A DNA stretch of 64,000 bases. Origin: Phoebastria nigripes. Taxonomy: Eukaryota; Chordata; Aves; Procellariiformes; Diomedeidae. Positions 11,110 to 23,890 of this stretch are shown in pieces (position 1 is the first letter of the stretch; each line of letters opens with the position of its first letter). The position numbers were made by a program, and so were the translations under genes. The notes beneath the pieces were generated by a model. That model was not told where the DNA came from. It ran no database searches and saw only the letters and a list, made by a program, of their open reading frames with translations. The DNA lies in the NCBI GenBank assembly GCA_035582835.1, contig JAYKAV010003266.1:721385-785384 (forward strand), written 5' to 3'.

Positions 11110-11490
11110 CAGCCATCATTGCTCTGTGACGCATCTTATGTCAAAACTAGTAAGATGTCCCATTAGTTGAAGCTATAGTTTTGTCCTGTCCTAAAAACGA
11201 GATCTTATCAGGTTTGACTTTAAGTATGCAATGAATAGCATACAAGTCAGAACAAACCTAATTATGAAATACACTTGTGCTAATAACTGCTTTTGAGACC
11301 ATATGGGGATCTAGTACACTACAAATAAAAGGCAAAGCAAGCCATTATCTTGAAATGTCTCATTCTCGCTCAGCCAAACTCTATGGAATCATTATGTTTA
11401 ATTATGGGATATCACCCTGGAATACAGCTTACTAATTATTTATAATGATTTCTGAATGCACATTATAATCTCCTGGACAGGGCACTGACA
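11110..11490. other. AT-rich island, conserved non-coding element candidate
   Basis: A stretch of about 380 bp with almost no open frame. It contains an imperfect palindrome GTATGC...GCATAC around a POU-like ATGCAAT (about 11225-11244), plus CTAATTATG, TTTAATTATGG and ACTAATTATTTATAATG. It is sharply bounded by GC-rich DNA. Function is unknown. Confidence 0.45.
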
Positions 11491-11752
11491 GTCGCTGCGG
11501 GCGGCTGCAGCCCATAGTGCTTTGCTGTGGCCGGGCACAGTTTCTCCCAGGAGTTAACGCTGCCTCATTTTACGATCCAGCAGGCTCAGAGGTCCCTGTT
11601 CTGCAAGGACGCTGCCATGGCAGGAACGGCTTTTGCTTCTTTTTCTCCCTGTGATACGCTGGGGTGCTGGCCGTGCACCCACAGCTTCCCCCAGTGCAGC
11701 CCGAAGGGTAGAGCGGGGTGAAGGGCCCCGTTCCCCCGGGGTCAGGGGAAGC

Positions 11753-11780
11753 AGCGGGATGGGGTAAGCGGGATGGGGTA
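11753..11780 (+). repeat. Tandem duplication, 14 bp x 2
   Basis: AGCGGGATGGGGTA is repeated exactly, head to tail. Confidence 0.9.
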
Positions 11781-12524
11781 TCGCCCGGCAGCTGCGGCAG
11801 ACCTGTCCCCTCTGGGCACACGTGCCAGGGGCTGAAGAGCCATTGGTTTGTGGGAAACGTGTGCTCGTGCATTTATGAGTCAGCTGTGCAGGAGAACAGC
11901 ATCAGTTTTGGGGGAGCAGCCACGCACCTGTCTACCAGCCTGCAGATGTTCCTGCCATGGCTGTGGGTGCGTGGGGCAGGTGCAGAGCCCATTGTGGCTG
12001 TCACCCCTCCCCGACGCTTGACCTACTGCCCTGCATTTCTGCTCCCTTGCAGACCCTTAAGCCCTTTGTCACCAGAGTATGTCCTGCCCATTGTTCTGCA
12101 CCCCGGGAAGCCTGGTTAGTGCTAATTATCCAGGGAGTCCCAGGACGGTGCTGGAGGCTGATTGCCCCCGACGGGCAGGGCACTGCGTGGGTGGGCAGAG
12201 GAGCATCTCCACAACGCCGGGGTAAGAGGTAACGGTAACAAGGATACAAGACGCCCAGAAATTGCTCCTTGATGACATCGCCACATTAATGGCAAAGTGA
12301 ACTGGCAAAGTCCCTGCATTGGCCACCTGCTTTTCAGCTCGATGGGGGAAAGGAAAAGGTCTCATTTGCTGTGTTGACTGTTCAGGTGGGTGCTGGCTGG
12401 AGCCAGGGACCAGGCAGGGTCCGGCTGGGGCACGNGGGCGCTCGGCCCCTGCCTCCGTCCCTTCATCCCCACTTTCCTTTAACTCCTCTCTCAGCCTCTG
12501 CTTTCCCCTGGGGGGCCTGGGCAG

Positions 12525-12675
12525 GGGCAGCCCCCGGCGGCAGGGGCCAGGCCAAGGCGACCCCAGCTCCTCTTCCTCGCTGCTCCCCGCTGTCCTTCGC
12601 AGCCGAGTCGCGAGAGGGCACTGTGCGGCTGGCGCAGGCTGCGGGGACGTCCTGACCGCCCCGGCGCGGAGATGC
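12525..12675. other. CpG-rich cluster
   Basis: Roughly 17 CpGs in 150 bp (GCCGAGTCGCGAG, GACCGCCCCGGCGCGGAG and others). It could be a small unmethylated regulatory element. No supporting promoter motif was found. Confidence 0.35.
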
Positions 12676-13984
12676 TGCTGTAAGGGCTGATGGCCTTGGC
12701 CTCGGATGCCCTAGACCCGGGTACCAACAAGTGCCTGGCGCTGAACAGCAGCTCCGGTGGGTTCCCTGGCGCGGGGCGAGCGGCAGGATGGGCTGGGGCA
12801 GCCCCCGGAGCGAGGGCTGGGGCCAGCGATGCTGGGCGGTCGCTGGTCACATACTGTGACAGCCAGCCACGAGTCACCAGGTCTTCAAAAAGAGAGGGTA
12901 TGTCCTATAGTTAAGGTAAAACACTTGCCTGCTGGAACACACTACTCATTGCAGTCCTCTGGCTAATTTGTTGTTGTTAGAGGTAATGGACAGCTTTTCT
13001 TTAGCCACGAAATTTAAAAAAAAAAAAGGCAAAAAGCAAGAAAAGTAAGTACCAGCACTCTCAGCACGTCTCCATGGAAGTAGAACAAGTAGGATTAATG
13101 CACAGCACGGTCGAATAAAGAAGTGCTGTTTTCAATGACTTAAGAGGAACAAGAAAGGAGGAATGAAAGCAAAGCGTGGGAGGGGAGGGGAATTAAACCT
13201 CACTGGGACGGAAAGCAGAGGAGCTGAGAGCAAGGGCCCCTCTGAGCATCTCATTGAAGTGACCTTCACCTGCAGAACTGAGGGGAAAACCCACAGGACT
13301 CAACACTGCTGTTCCTGCAGCCTTTCCTCAGGAGCCCGGGGTGAGCGCCCTGTGCCCCGGGATGGGGATGGCTGTGCTGCACCTGGCCCTGATGCTGGTG
13401 AGAATTAAAACTTCATCAAGGCAGGAAATCCAGCCGCTGCCATGCGAGGACCTGAGCACACAGCTCGCATCACTCAGCACACACAGGGTTACCTAATTTA
13501 CAGGATTTATGACCTCCAGTGCTTCCCATGTTTTCTCTACTCTCTCCTATTAATCAATAACCCATTATCATAACCCTTAGGAAATTATTTATAGATTGTA
13601 TCTTCAGTTTCCATCTTGGAAACAGTACTTGTCTGCATCACAGCTTGCTCTAGAGCCTCTGGGCTGTGAGGATGAATAGAAATAGTGTCTGCCAGCTCGG
13701 AGGGGAAGGGACGGCATGGCCACCTGCCCGGCAATGAAGACATCCCGCGCCCCGGTGTCCTGGTGCCAAGCCACGGCCCACGGGCTCCTGCCCACGCTGG
13801 CTGTGCGGGGGCTGTGGCCCCCAGCGTGGTGGGGAATAGTCTGGGCTGGAGAGCAGTGGGCAGGAGCAGGAGGCAAAGCTCCAGTAGCCCAAGTCCTGGC
13901 GGCAACTGGGCTACTGGTCTGTACAAAGGCATTTTCCTGGCACTGCGGCCACCGCCGGCAGTGAGAGCACAGCCGTGAGCTTGC

Positions 13985-14290
13985 CGCACCATTGGTTGCA
14001 GAGTGTGTTATCTCCAGAATTAATATGCAATCGGCCAGGGGCATGGATTATTATAGCAAAATTATGCAACTAAGTAGGTTGTTAACAAGTTGATTTAAAA
14101 TTCATAAATGGGGGGGGGGGAAGATAACAGGGCAGAGAACGGCAGGCTCAAATTAATTTAAACTGTTTGATGAGGAATCAGCGATGTAAGGAATGAGATA
14201 GGGAGGAGGATTAAACGGAGTTCATATTTAAAATCAATTTGAAAGGGTGCCAGAAACCACTCCATTCAGACTTGGTCATTGTGAGACCTC
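13985..14290. other. AT-rich island with POU-like ATGCAAT words and a G11 run
   Basis: It includes ATTAATATGCAAT at 14019-14031 (the same 13-mer recurs at 25433-25445), ATTATGCAACT near 14061, AAATTAATTTAAA near 14151, and a G run 14110-14120. It has no meaningful open frame. This is a candidate enhancer by composition only. Confidence 0.4.
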
Positions 14291-16230
14291 GTCACTTCTT
14301 TCATTAGTTCCAAACTCTTTGGCTGTAATTACTGGGTCCCAGGCGGGGTGGCGGCTGACCTCCTTCCAGTATCTGCAGAAGGCGCTCATGTAAAACTGCT
14401 TTCTGCCCCCACTTGATTTGCTTGGGACCACAACGGCCTGGATCCTGGAGAAGTGGTAAGGTGCAGTCATGTCTAAAGAGCAGACGTGTACAAGGACGAG
14501 AGGCTCGTGGGGAAGAAAGGAGGAGGATGGAGAAGAAAGAGCAGCTGAAGGCAATGGAGAGACAACTCCAGGTGATGGTTTTGTGACACGGCGGCGTGGC
14601 TGCTGCAGGAAACAGAAGAGGAAAGAAAACGCAGCTGCATTGCTTATGCCTACAAGTTCTCCACCATCATCACATGCGCTTTCATGGTAGATTTACATAA
14701 ATAAGGCTTAGAATAACAAGCTAAGGAGCGTATCCAGGGACGCCTGTCCTGGTTCAGGACATAAGCAAAGNAGGGTGAAGAAAGCTGCCATCTCTTGTCT
14801 TCTGCCTAGTCCTTACTGACAAAGAATCTTTTGCATTTTTAAAAAATCATTTGCTAAATCAACATCACTTTCATCTGCACACGTGTCTGTGTGCGGGAGC
14901 CCGAGGCTGGCCGTCACTCACTGTCCAGCCCTGGTGTGTCTGCGGCCACTGTTCAAATGCCAGTCAGGTGAACTGCATGGGAGTAATTTTTAAATAATAG
15001 GAAAGGTTGTAAGGAAAGTATTTAAATTTAATTGGCTTATGTGGGGCTCAAATTCCCAAAGTAGCCATTTTTTAGTAACAGCAGCATTTTTATGGGCTTA
15101 AATGTGAGACCAAAGAACTGTTTTGTATTTTAGGCAATCAACAGACTACTATACTTTTTCCAAAGTTAATTTGAAATGTAAGTCCATATAGTTGTTCGTT
15201 ATGCACTAATCCAACTGTATGAGCATAAAGCTCACTGCAACATAGGTTCACTTAATCTATTATAACACTTTCATTTTAAGCTTTGCAGGGGCAGTGACTT
15301 GTCCTGTTCCTCTGTCAGGCCAGCTTGGAGGAAGGGGCTCTGCCCTCACGCTGGCGCTGGAGCAGAGGGATGCTGCGAGCTGGCGGGATGCTGCATGTGC
15401 CTCTGCTGCATCTCGCACGAGAGGCAGCTTCCCCAGGCAAGCAGGGAGCTGGGCACTGCACGATGTGCTGCAGGGACGATGCCTGTGATCACAGCCCGGC
15501 ACGCTGAGTCCCCGTCTCAAATAAAGACCTGCTCCCAAACTGGTTCCAAAGAGGGAGGCATAAATAAAACCCAGTTAAAAATATTCCAGCTTTGTTTTTA
15601 CTCCTGGTGACTTGTCAACTTAGCAAACAATGGCNTTATAACCATTAATCATCTGGGTTCAGTTTGTGCCGGCTGACTCATTTACCTCCCAAGCAGGCAG
15701 GCCTGCAATACTTTCATTGTGTGTTTAACTTTACAAATAATTTATCAAACACAACACCCAATTAAATTGCCCTTCTGTATCCATTAGCCATCATATTGAT
15801 CTTCTTTTTGCTACCTTTACCGCTAGCTGTGGGCCTCGGGTTTGTTTAATATCATAAATACTATTGCCTCTTTCCCTGAAATCCTGCTGATGAGCCTGAG
15901 CCTGCACTGAGCATCGTTTGGGTTTGCTCCGCACTGCCTGTCCCAGGCTGTAAAGGACGTTCCCCCCCTCCATCCTTCCCTGGGCTGAAATCGCAGCTGC
16001 TGCTGACGGTTCCGCTGCCAAAAGGGCAAGAGGACGTGCAGAAATGCAAGATGTCTCAGCAGTCACATCCAAATCTCTTCACTGCAGAGAACTGGCGGAG
16101 CGGGAGGTGGAGGCTCCTGGTCACTGCCAGCGCTGGGGACGAGGGTGCGAGTGCTCGGACACACCGGGATGTGCTTACAGCTGGACTTAGGGGTCGTGGC
16201 TGTCCAGTGCCTGTACAATGACGTGGGATC
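14291..16230. other. Intergenic DNA, alternating AT-rich and GC-rich
   Basis: AT-rich parts are at 14690-15290 and 15520-15860, GC-rich parts at 15300-15500 and 15890-16220. Isolated Ns are at 14771 and 15635. No exon or RNA gene was recognised. Confidence 0.6.
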
Positions 16231-16960
16231 TCAAAACATTTCCAAATATTTCCAAGTTTCAGAAATGCTGCAGAGCATGGGTTTATCTTAGTGCAGGGTT
16301 AAATGGCAAAAATGGGAATTAAGTGACTTGCCCTAGGCTACAAACGCAATAAGGGAGGCTTGAGATTAGGAGCCAGGTGTCCTCAGTCCCTCTCCTCCGC
16401 CCTAATCAGCAGATAAGGCACCTTCTTTAGTCTGTCTTTGTAGCCGTGAATCTCAATTTAATTAGCTTTATCTCCATATACCTGCTTTATCTCTTTTCCT
16501 GCACCTCAGAGACTGATCTCTTGCCATACTCCTGGGCTGTTTGTGCTCTTTGCAAAGACCATCCTCTTCAGCCCCATGACAGGCAGGCAATAAATGAATT
16601 TACCCTTTGGGCTAAGGAATATTCTTCCTAATTCACTGACATGCTAAAGCATTTTGTCTCTATTCCCTGCAGAAACCTTCCGAGTAGGAAGAGTTTCCAT
16701 CAAAGTGGGGAAGTTTGTAATCCTGTGCAATTTCATGGCTACTTGGAAATAACACATTAAGGGAAAAATCCCATACTGTGCCAAACTGTTTGGGAGTGCT
16801 GGGTCAATAGCAAAGATAATTAGATACTGACAGAGTTATTCCACATAGTCCTCTGAATTGTATTAAAGAAATGCTCTGCATCAAAACTAAGTGGAAAAAT
16901 GCTGCTTAGTCTTTTTTGTACCCACAAAGCTACAAACTGACTTTATTTGCTCCTGTCCTC
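16231..16960. other. AT-rich intergenic block containing a SINE relic
   Basis: The block is mostly A/T, with homeodomain-type AATTTAATTAGC near 16454. It holds the MIR-like relic described separately. The 61-codon frame at 16446-16631 has no recognised similarity. Confidence 0.5.
16290..16410 (-). mobile_element. Probable ancient MIR-like (CORE) SINE fragment
   Basis: On the + strand the words AAGTGACTTGCCC, then GATTAGGAGCCAGGTGTCC and a following CTCAGTCCC, occur in the order and spacing of the reverse complement of MIR-type tRNA-derived SINEs (the 'ttgggcaagtcactt' region). The copy is strongly decayed. Identification is from memory of the consensus. Confidence 0.55.
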
Positions 16961-19900
16961 ACAGTCCAGCTTCTCTACCTGTTGTTGGAGCCTGGGATGC
17001 TGGATGGCCGCTTGCATGAGGGACGTCCTGAACCCCCTCTGGTCCTGGCCACGCCGCAGGAGCACATGGGTCTCTGTGGGTCCAGCACTGTGCTGAGCCC
17101 ACGGGAGACATAGTCTGACACTGTGGGGGACCCGGGGGGGGACCGTGGGGTGGGCTGGACCGGGGCATCCCCTGCCCAGTCTGCAGCAAGGGGTGCTAGC
17201 AGGGCTCACGCAGAAGAGTCCGTGGCATCTAAATTAATCACTTTATTTATTTACTTAATTAAATTGGAGTGGTGCCATCAGAGAGTCAGCAGAAAGTGGA
17301 AAGAAAGTCATAAATAAAAGAGGAAAGTGTAAACTTTGGCAGCGCTCCCGCGGGTGGGCAGGGTGTCAGGGGGCTGCAGGGCAGCCCGGGGTCCCGGGGC
17401 AGCCAGAGACCCTCTGCCAAAGGGACAGGGGAGTCTCCGTGGGCAGGCAGGGGCTGTCAGGAAGGCTCCTAATCTCCAGGAGTGACAGCTTAGGCACTGA
17501 CCCCCAAATCTAGTGTCCCATCCAGAGCCGCTCTGGTGCCAGCGTGTGCCTCCGCCTCTGCATGGCTCCCCTGGCCGCCCACCCCAATGGCTCTCGCCCA
17601 GTGGCCTCGAGGGACGGTTAACCCAGGGCAGTGGAAACTCCTCTGACAGCAGCTCTCCCTCAGCCCACTCTTTTCTTATGGCCTGCTGAGGGGAATGAAA
17701 AATAACCCACGCACATCCCTATTATTTCCACATTAATCTAATGAAAGCATTTAAAGCTTCTTCCCTGCCTCGGCCCTCCAGCAGCTTTGGCACACGCTGG
17801 GTTATCGCTGCGTCTCCCTTGCCCCGTGGAGCATCCCCGGCCCTGCAGCGCAGCTGGTGGGCACCGCATCCCCCCGGCTGCCGCAGGCACGGGGCGAGGC
17901 AGAGTCTGGGAGGCTTCTGCGGGTACCACTGAGCATTTCTCACCCCCCTCCTTGTGCCTGGTCCGGCGAGCGGAGGCAGGGTAGGATCCCGCTCCAGCCC
18001 CCGTCCCCAAGGCTGCCAGACCACCAGTTTTTGCCACGTTTCCTCTCCAGATCAGGGCTACAGCCTTGCAGGGAGAGGGAGTGCGGTCGCGTGGGTGCCT
18101 GTCTGCAGGCGAAACGCACGCCTGAAACCTGAGAAGGAAGGTCAAGAAGCTGCTCATACTGACACGGCATGGCACGTTGTGATTTGGCAGCGCATGAGGT
18201 GATGGCTTGTGATGGGAGCAGCAGAAATTGCAGACTCCAGAGAACATTTGTGGACCAAAGTGACACCGGTTTCTGCGCTGGGCTCAGGAGAGAGCTCCCA
18301 CTTCAAGTGCTGGGGAGCAGGGCAGGCAGCACAGTGCTGCTCTCTGAGCAGCTGTCCCCCAAACGAGGTGAGCACCGACCCCACGGGGACGGCATCCCCT
18401 CATCACCATCCCCAGTCACAGAGCATCACTCAGGGCACCCCCGTGGGTCCGGGAGGTTTGGCTCCCTGGGGCATCAGGTCTGACCGGCAGGAACCTGTCC
18501 CCAAGGGAAGCCCTGCTTGCTGGCACTGTCACCCCCCAGCATGAGGCAGCCCCTGGCGCCGGGAAGCCATATGCTCCACCCCGGCTTTGCATTCCTGGCA
18601 CATCCCTGGCTAACGGATAACTGCAGCAGTACTATAATTCCATAATCACTTGCAGAGAGACTGGTTCCTGCCTTCTCATTTAAAATGTCACAGATTGTGT
18701 TTGCTCTTTTATGCTTTGTACTTTCAATGAACTACTTCTTCCCAGGACCCATTAGCTGGTTTAAAACTTTATAACAATCATTAGGGAGTTGTTCATTGCT
18801 AATTGTGCAGTCAGGAATATGCCTGCCAAGCTCTACCACCGCCTCCCTCCTCCTCCCCTGCTCATTAAGGTGCATTGCTTCTGCCCTGACGGCCGTCCTG
18901 CCCAGCGCAGGCAGGCACCGAGGCAGGGCAGGCAGGAGTGGCGCTGCGTGCTGCCCGCTGGGCCATGCAGCTGCAGAGCAGAAGCCACAGGGAAAATCGC
19001 TTCCCCTCTATTTATAGATGCTTACCAGCAGTTAATGCACAGCTCCCAGCCTGCTCCTGGGGAGTAAAAATCAATGCCTTGGGTACGTGCCCAGGTATCC
19101 TGTCAGGGTACCCCCAGCATGCAGAGCTCATGGGGACAGTGCGTTCCACCACCTTGGGACTGCCTTCTGCAAACTGCCACCTACAATGGCTTTACAAAGG
19201 AGGGAAAGGCTCCTTTTTGTGGTAGTGGGGGGAACTGAATGGTATGGCTGCTCCTCAGCCCGGCTGGTGCCTACGAGCCACACGTGGGGCTCTGGCCAGG
19301 GCACGGCACTGCAGCAGAGAGATGTTGTGCAGAAGGTGGCCTGACTGGCAGGATCAGCCCATCCTAACCCAAAACCTTGCTGGCATTGGGGCAGAGAGAA
19401 GGTGGTTTCCAGAGGTTCTGGCTTCCCCTAGGGCATGCACTGAAATGCTCTCTGAAGGGCTGAAAAAGAGACGTTTCAAAAATGAAAGCTGCTTTTTACA
19501 ATGAAAAGTGTAAGCTGAATCCATAATGACTGCAGGGGGATAACATGTTTAATCCTCCCAAGCAAGAGGGAAGATCCCTGCTAAGCCACGCTTAGCCCCA
19601 AGAGGAGCAGGCAGGAGGGATGCAGGGGGCATTTCAGAGAGCAGCAGAGGCACAGAGAGCTCCTGCCTCTGAAAGGGGGTTAAGGCAGCCCGAAGTGCCG
19701 AGGCCGAGCATCGCACCCAGCCGAGGCTGGGCGGGAAAGGGCTGGGTGCAGGGCGCGAGCCTGGACCGCACGTGTGCTAGAGGGGCTGCAGATGCGCCCT
19801 TGGACATGCCGGTCAATAATGACTTGAGATGCCGTGGCTTGGGGTGTATTTTCCCTCTTTGCCACCCTCCTGAGTCCTGCTTCCCCCTGCTCTTTGCTCC

Positions 19901-20019
19901 CCGACTCATTTGTCCTTGGGAAAGCTCGTTGCACCGAAACCAGCTCTGTTTGCAAGCGAAACAAAAACCCTTCATTAGCTGGATACTTTTCCACTGCTGC
20001 TGTAACCAAATGTCAAGTT
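16961..20019. other. GC-rich intergenic DNA with two short AT-rich islands
   Basis: AT-rich islands are at 17225-17330 (listed separately) and 18600-18810. The rest is GC-rich unique sequence with only chance open frames. Confidence 0.6.
17225..17330. other. Short AT-rich island with TAATTAAATT and ATTTATTTAC
   Basis: Compact block with AATTAATCAC, TTTATTTATTTAC (forkhead-like) and TTAATTAAATT within 40 bp, flanked by more than 60% GC DNA. Confidence 0.4.
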
Positions 20020-23000
20020 AAATAAGTTATATGAACAGTATTTGATTTGGTGACAAGCTGGAGGAGACCTCCAGTGCCCCGAGGATTAACGTCTAATCTT
20101 TGTCCTGTATGTGGAGCAGGCGAAGAGCACAACAGTCAATAACACACTCAGTTTTGTTGCTCATCCCCAGCCTTCTTCACCAGTAATTAGACTGGGAAAT
20201 GATGAAGTGTGGGGCTGGTAGCACTTGCATGCTGGCTGGCTAGTGCTAATCGGAAAGGAGAAAATACACTTCTTTTAATTGGATTATACAATCAGATCTG
20301 ATGAGAGGAAGAAACTTCTTCCTACTGAACCGTGATTTGTTGTTGCTTGAGCGAAGGTTTTGTGCCCCCCAATCTCACTTTGTGCCATACACTTTCAGCA
20401 GACTTNTTTTCCCATCTTAAAGCCAATTAATTTCCTCTGTGTCCAAACGCATCTTGGGTCCTCTTCTGCGTGCTTTCCAGTCAATAGCTCAGGCTTCTCT
20501 CTCACCAGGGGACAGCAAAGGTTTCAGAAATCACTGACATTTCAAGGTTTGCACTGATGTGACCATATTCATCCACAAAGTGAGGACATGAGACACTTTC
20601 GATGTAGACGCAGGGGGAATTCTGACAAAGTAGCAATTTTGTCCCCACTTTTCCCCACACAGCCCACACTGCAGAAGAGAATTAATCCCTCCTGCCCACA
20701 TGCCTCCTCGCGCTCCCCCCGGGCGCTGCCCTGCTCTGCTGCCCGTGCATCCCCTGCGCCTGCTCGGGCCGCGGGAGAGCTTGCAGAGACGTGGGCTGGG
20801 TTGTGCATTGCTGCGGGCAGCACAGGCGGAGGCTGGGATTGCTCCTCGGAGCCGGGCTGCAGTCAGCACTTGTTCAGCTGCGAGTTCCTTAGAAATGTCA
20901 GCCTGGGAGTTCCTGCTTCACCGTGCAAACCCAATCAATCCGGCTTGTCAAGATGACTGAAGGACTTGAAGTGATAAAGGTCAAGTCATGTCATCCCTGA
21001 GATCCTGAGCAGTGTTGCTCGTTCCACTGCCTGTGTCTGTCTCTTTAACCTTCCATAGCCCTGCCCAGGTCCGTTTCTGTTCCCAGTGGTACCCACCGAT
21101 TCCTTGTTGCATCCCCGAGGTGTGCGCATCGGGGTCTGACTGTGCCACCAGCCGTGGGGACGGCAGCAGAACAAGTGGGAGTGTTCACAGCCCCACTGAC
21201 GCTTGCTCAGGCCAGAGCCTGAAGGACACGGGCAGGAGATTCCCACCTCCTGGTGCAGCTGAGGGCTGGCGACCCTCTGAGATGCAGCTGTTATTTTCCC
21301 AAAGCTTATGTACATTTGATACAACCATTTTTGAGACCTGGGAAACACAGGCCTGCACCCACACATTGAACATCACCCGGAGCAGAAGGGTTTTCCATGT
21401 CATTACTCCCCTGGGCCCTGCTGGAAAGGGCAGTGTAGGAGCAGCACAGAGTCCTTTACAGGGTAACGGTCTTTTTGCCTGTTTTACAATGTAAAACAAC
21501 TGAATATTCTTGTCTTGTTGGTATCTTCTTGAAAATAACTCGTGCTGTTCTTGTTTGCCATGATATTGTTCTCCTAAACCACCATTGCATGATGCTGCCA
21601 CTGCATGTCACTGTTAAGACAGTGACAAAAAACGACTGTAGTGAGGTTGAGGACGGCTGGGGGGAGCAGACCCACACCCTCCCCGCAGGAGCTGCCCCTG
21701 CTCCCCGCCCTCTCCTTTTCACAGGCAGCTCATCCCTCATACAGGCTGATGGGCAAACCTTGCAGAGGCAGGGATGGACGGAGGACGGGGGCTGTGGCTG
21801 GCAGCTCTTCACAAGTGCCTGGGAATTCCTACACGCCACAGACTCAGCAGATTCGGTGAAGTGCATTGTGCAGCAGATCCATGGGAAAGGAAGCAGCAGA
21901 GCCCAGAAGTCCCAGACTCTGGCCCTGAGAGTTACAATGTAGGAAAGACGCCATTTACGTACAGCTTGCATCCCTGCAGAATGAAAACCCATTATCCTTG
22001 CTGAAACCTTCAGGTCTCAAACCATTTCAGATGTAATTCAGTTTCTTAATGCAAAAGAGAAATGCTTTCCAGGTCCACAGGGCCAGTTGCAGTGATGCCT
22101 CCTGTTGCTGTGTGAGTTAAAAGCCGTGTTTGGAGAGCAGGTTGGCGAAGGGGAAGGAAGTGATGGCAAAGCAAAGGGGCGCAGTGCTACCACCATTCCA
22201 AAGGCATCACAGCTCCAGAAGCTTTAAGTATTTATAATTATTTTTCTCAGCTCTTGAATTATTAAACACTGGGTGTGTGGTTTACTCTACAGTGAACATG
22301 AGCAACTGAACTGTATTTTTTCTGAATGAACTCAGTGCTGATAAGGATTGCCAGAGATGCATTCTGCACAGCTTGTGTGCATCTCAGCAGGTCTGATCCA
22401 TGTCAGAGCTATTAGACCACCAGCAGCGTGTGGCCTTGTGGATGCCAGAGCTTTTTCTTCAGTTCCTGGGGCTTAGTTCCAGCTGTGATTAGCACAACCC
22501 AAGCAGTGCATTCAGACACACACAGCTGACACCACTGGGCACTTTTTGTTCGTTTGGTGCAATGCTCCCTCCGGCGGTCTGCTGCGTGGGGAAGGACTCA
22601 CTTCACTGTAACTCCCTCCTCTTCCTCCCAGGGCTGAAGTCTGACCAAGGAGCCCATTCAACTGAAACTTGCATGCAGGCTGCTTTGCATGTACGGGTTA
22701 GTCTAAGGCCACACATTAATTGAAGGGGATGTGACCATGTAGACAGGACCCAAGGCAAGGAAGGGACTGGGAAATGCCTCACGTAGCCCAGCCTGAGCAT
22801 TTGTATGCAGACCAGGATGCACAACCCTGCTTAGAAACTCATTGGCAGCCCTGCTGTGATGGAGAAGGCAAGGTGGAGGCAAGCAGTAAGGCAGACAGTA
22901 TAAAGGGTAACTTAGCTGCAAACTGACCTCTGTATTTTTAATTTGCCTTGTATCAGAAAGCTGCAGTCCATTACACCAACAGCAGTCCTTGCTAAGCCCT

Positions 23001-23890
23001 GCTTGCTCCAGCAGGCAGGACCATTTTGGGGTGCTCAGGCTGGCAGCAGTTTCAAGGACCAGGCTTACAACAGGCGGAGGCTGCAAAAGCCACCGAAGGA
23101 GGTTGCTGCACAGGTCCGAGCTGCCTGAGGAAGCAGGTATAGGACTGGCTGTGCCCAGAGCAGGAGGCTGTCGGTAAGGCAACACGCAGCGGTGCAGAAA
23201 GAGCTGAACTGACAGTCCTGAGCGAATCACCACTTGGCTATTCCCCTCCACGCTTCAAGGCTTATCCATAGACAAATAGGGAATATCCTCTTCTGAATTC
23301 AGCTGCCATTAGAAAGGGCTCAGCAGCCTCTCTTGGGTGCCGCAGATAAGGAAACGACACGTCCGACACACAGCGCCGGTGGCAGGAAGACGGCTCAGCG
23401 CCACGTGCCAAAATAAGGCTGTGCCAGCAGTGGACGGGAGCTGCCGGGCTGCAGGGACAGCTGGGGCTGGGGGAGCGAGCGTGGTCTCGGGGCTCGGGAG
23501 GGGAGGTCCAGCCTGCCGGGCACCGGTGGCGGTGGGCGAGCCCTGCCTCGCACTGCTGCACCGATGTGCTGGGGCTGCCGGGGCTTTGCAGAGCAACCGC
23601 GGGAGGGAGGAAACCACTGGGGGTTTGCAGGAGGTGCTGGGGAGCTGCAGCCTGGGTGCCCAGTTTTGCAAAGGCATCCAGCTGGAAAAGCCTGCGCCTC
23701 TTGGCGAGTCCTTGCCAAGCTCCCCTGCCCACTCCCCAGCCCACTCCAGCCGCTGCCATCTCTGGTGCTTCTCCCTTTCACTGTCACCTGTCTTGCATGA
23801 AGAAACTGTCCAAAAGGGCACACGTCCCGGTTGTCCCAGAGCAGAGTTTAGCTCCAGATATTCTTCCCTTCCCTCCTGTGCCAGGGAGCT
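20020..23890. other. Intergenic DNA, AT-rich at first (20020-20560), then mixed
   Basis: No gene recognised. It contains an isolated N at 20406 and an 8-bp perfect inverted repeat with a 16-nt loop at 22354-22385 (GAGATGCA/TGCATCTC). The 178-codon frame on the minus strand (21456-21992) has no recognisable domain and no splice support. Confidence 0.55.

Larger units (their letters stand above)
11491..13984. other. Intergenic DNA, GC-rich with AT-rich pocket 13470-13640
   Basis: No gene recognised. It holds a 14-bp tandem duplication (11753-11780), a CpG cluster (12525-12675), an A12 run (13016-13027) and an isolated N at 12435. Confidence 0.65.
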
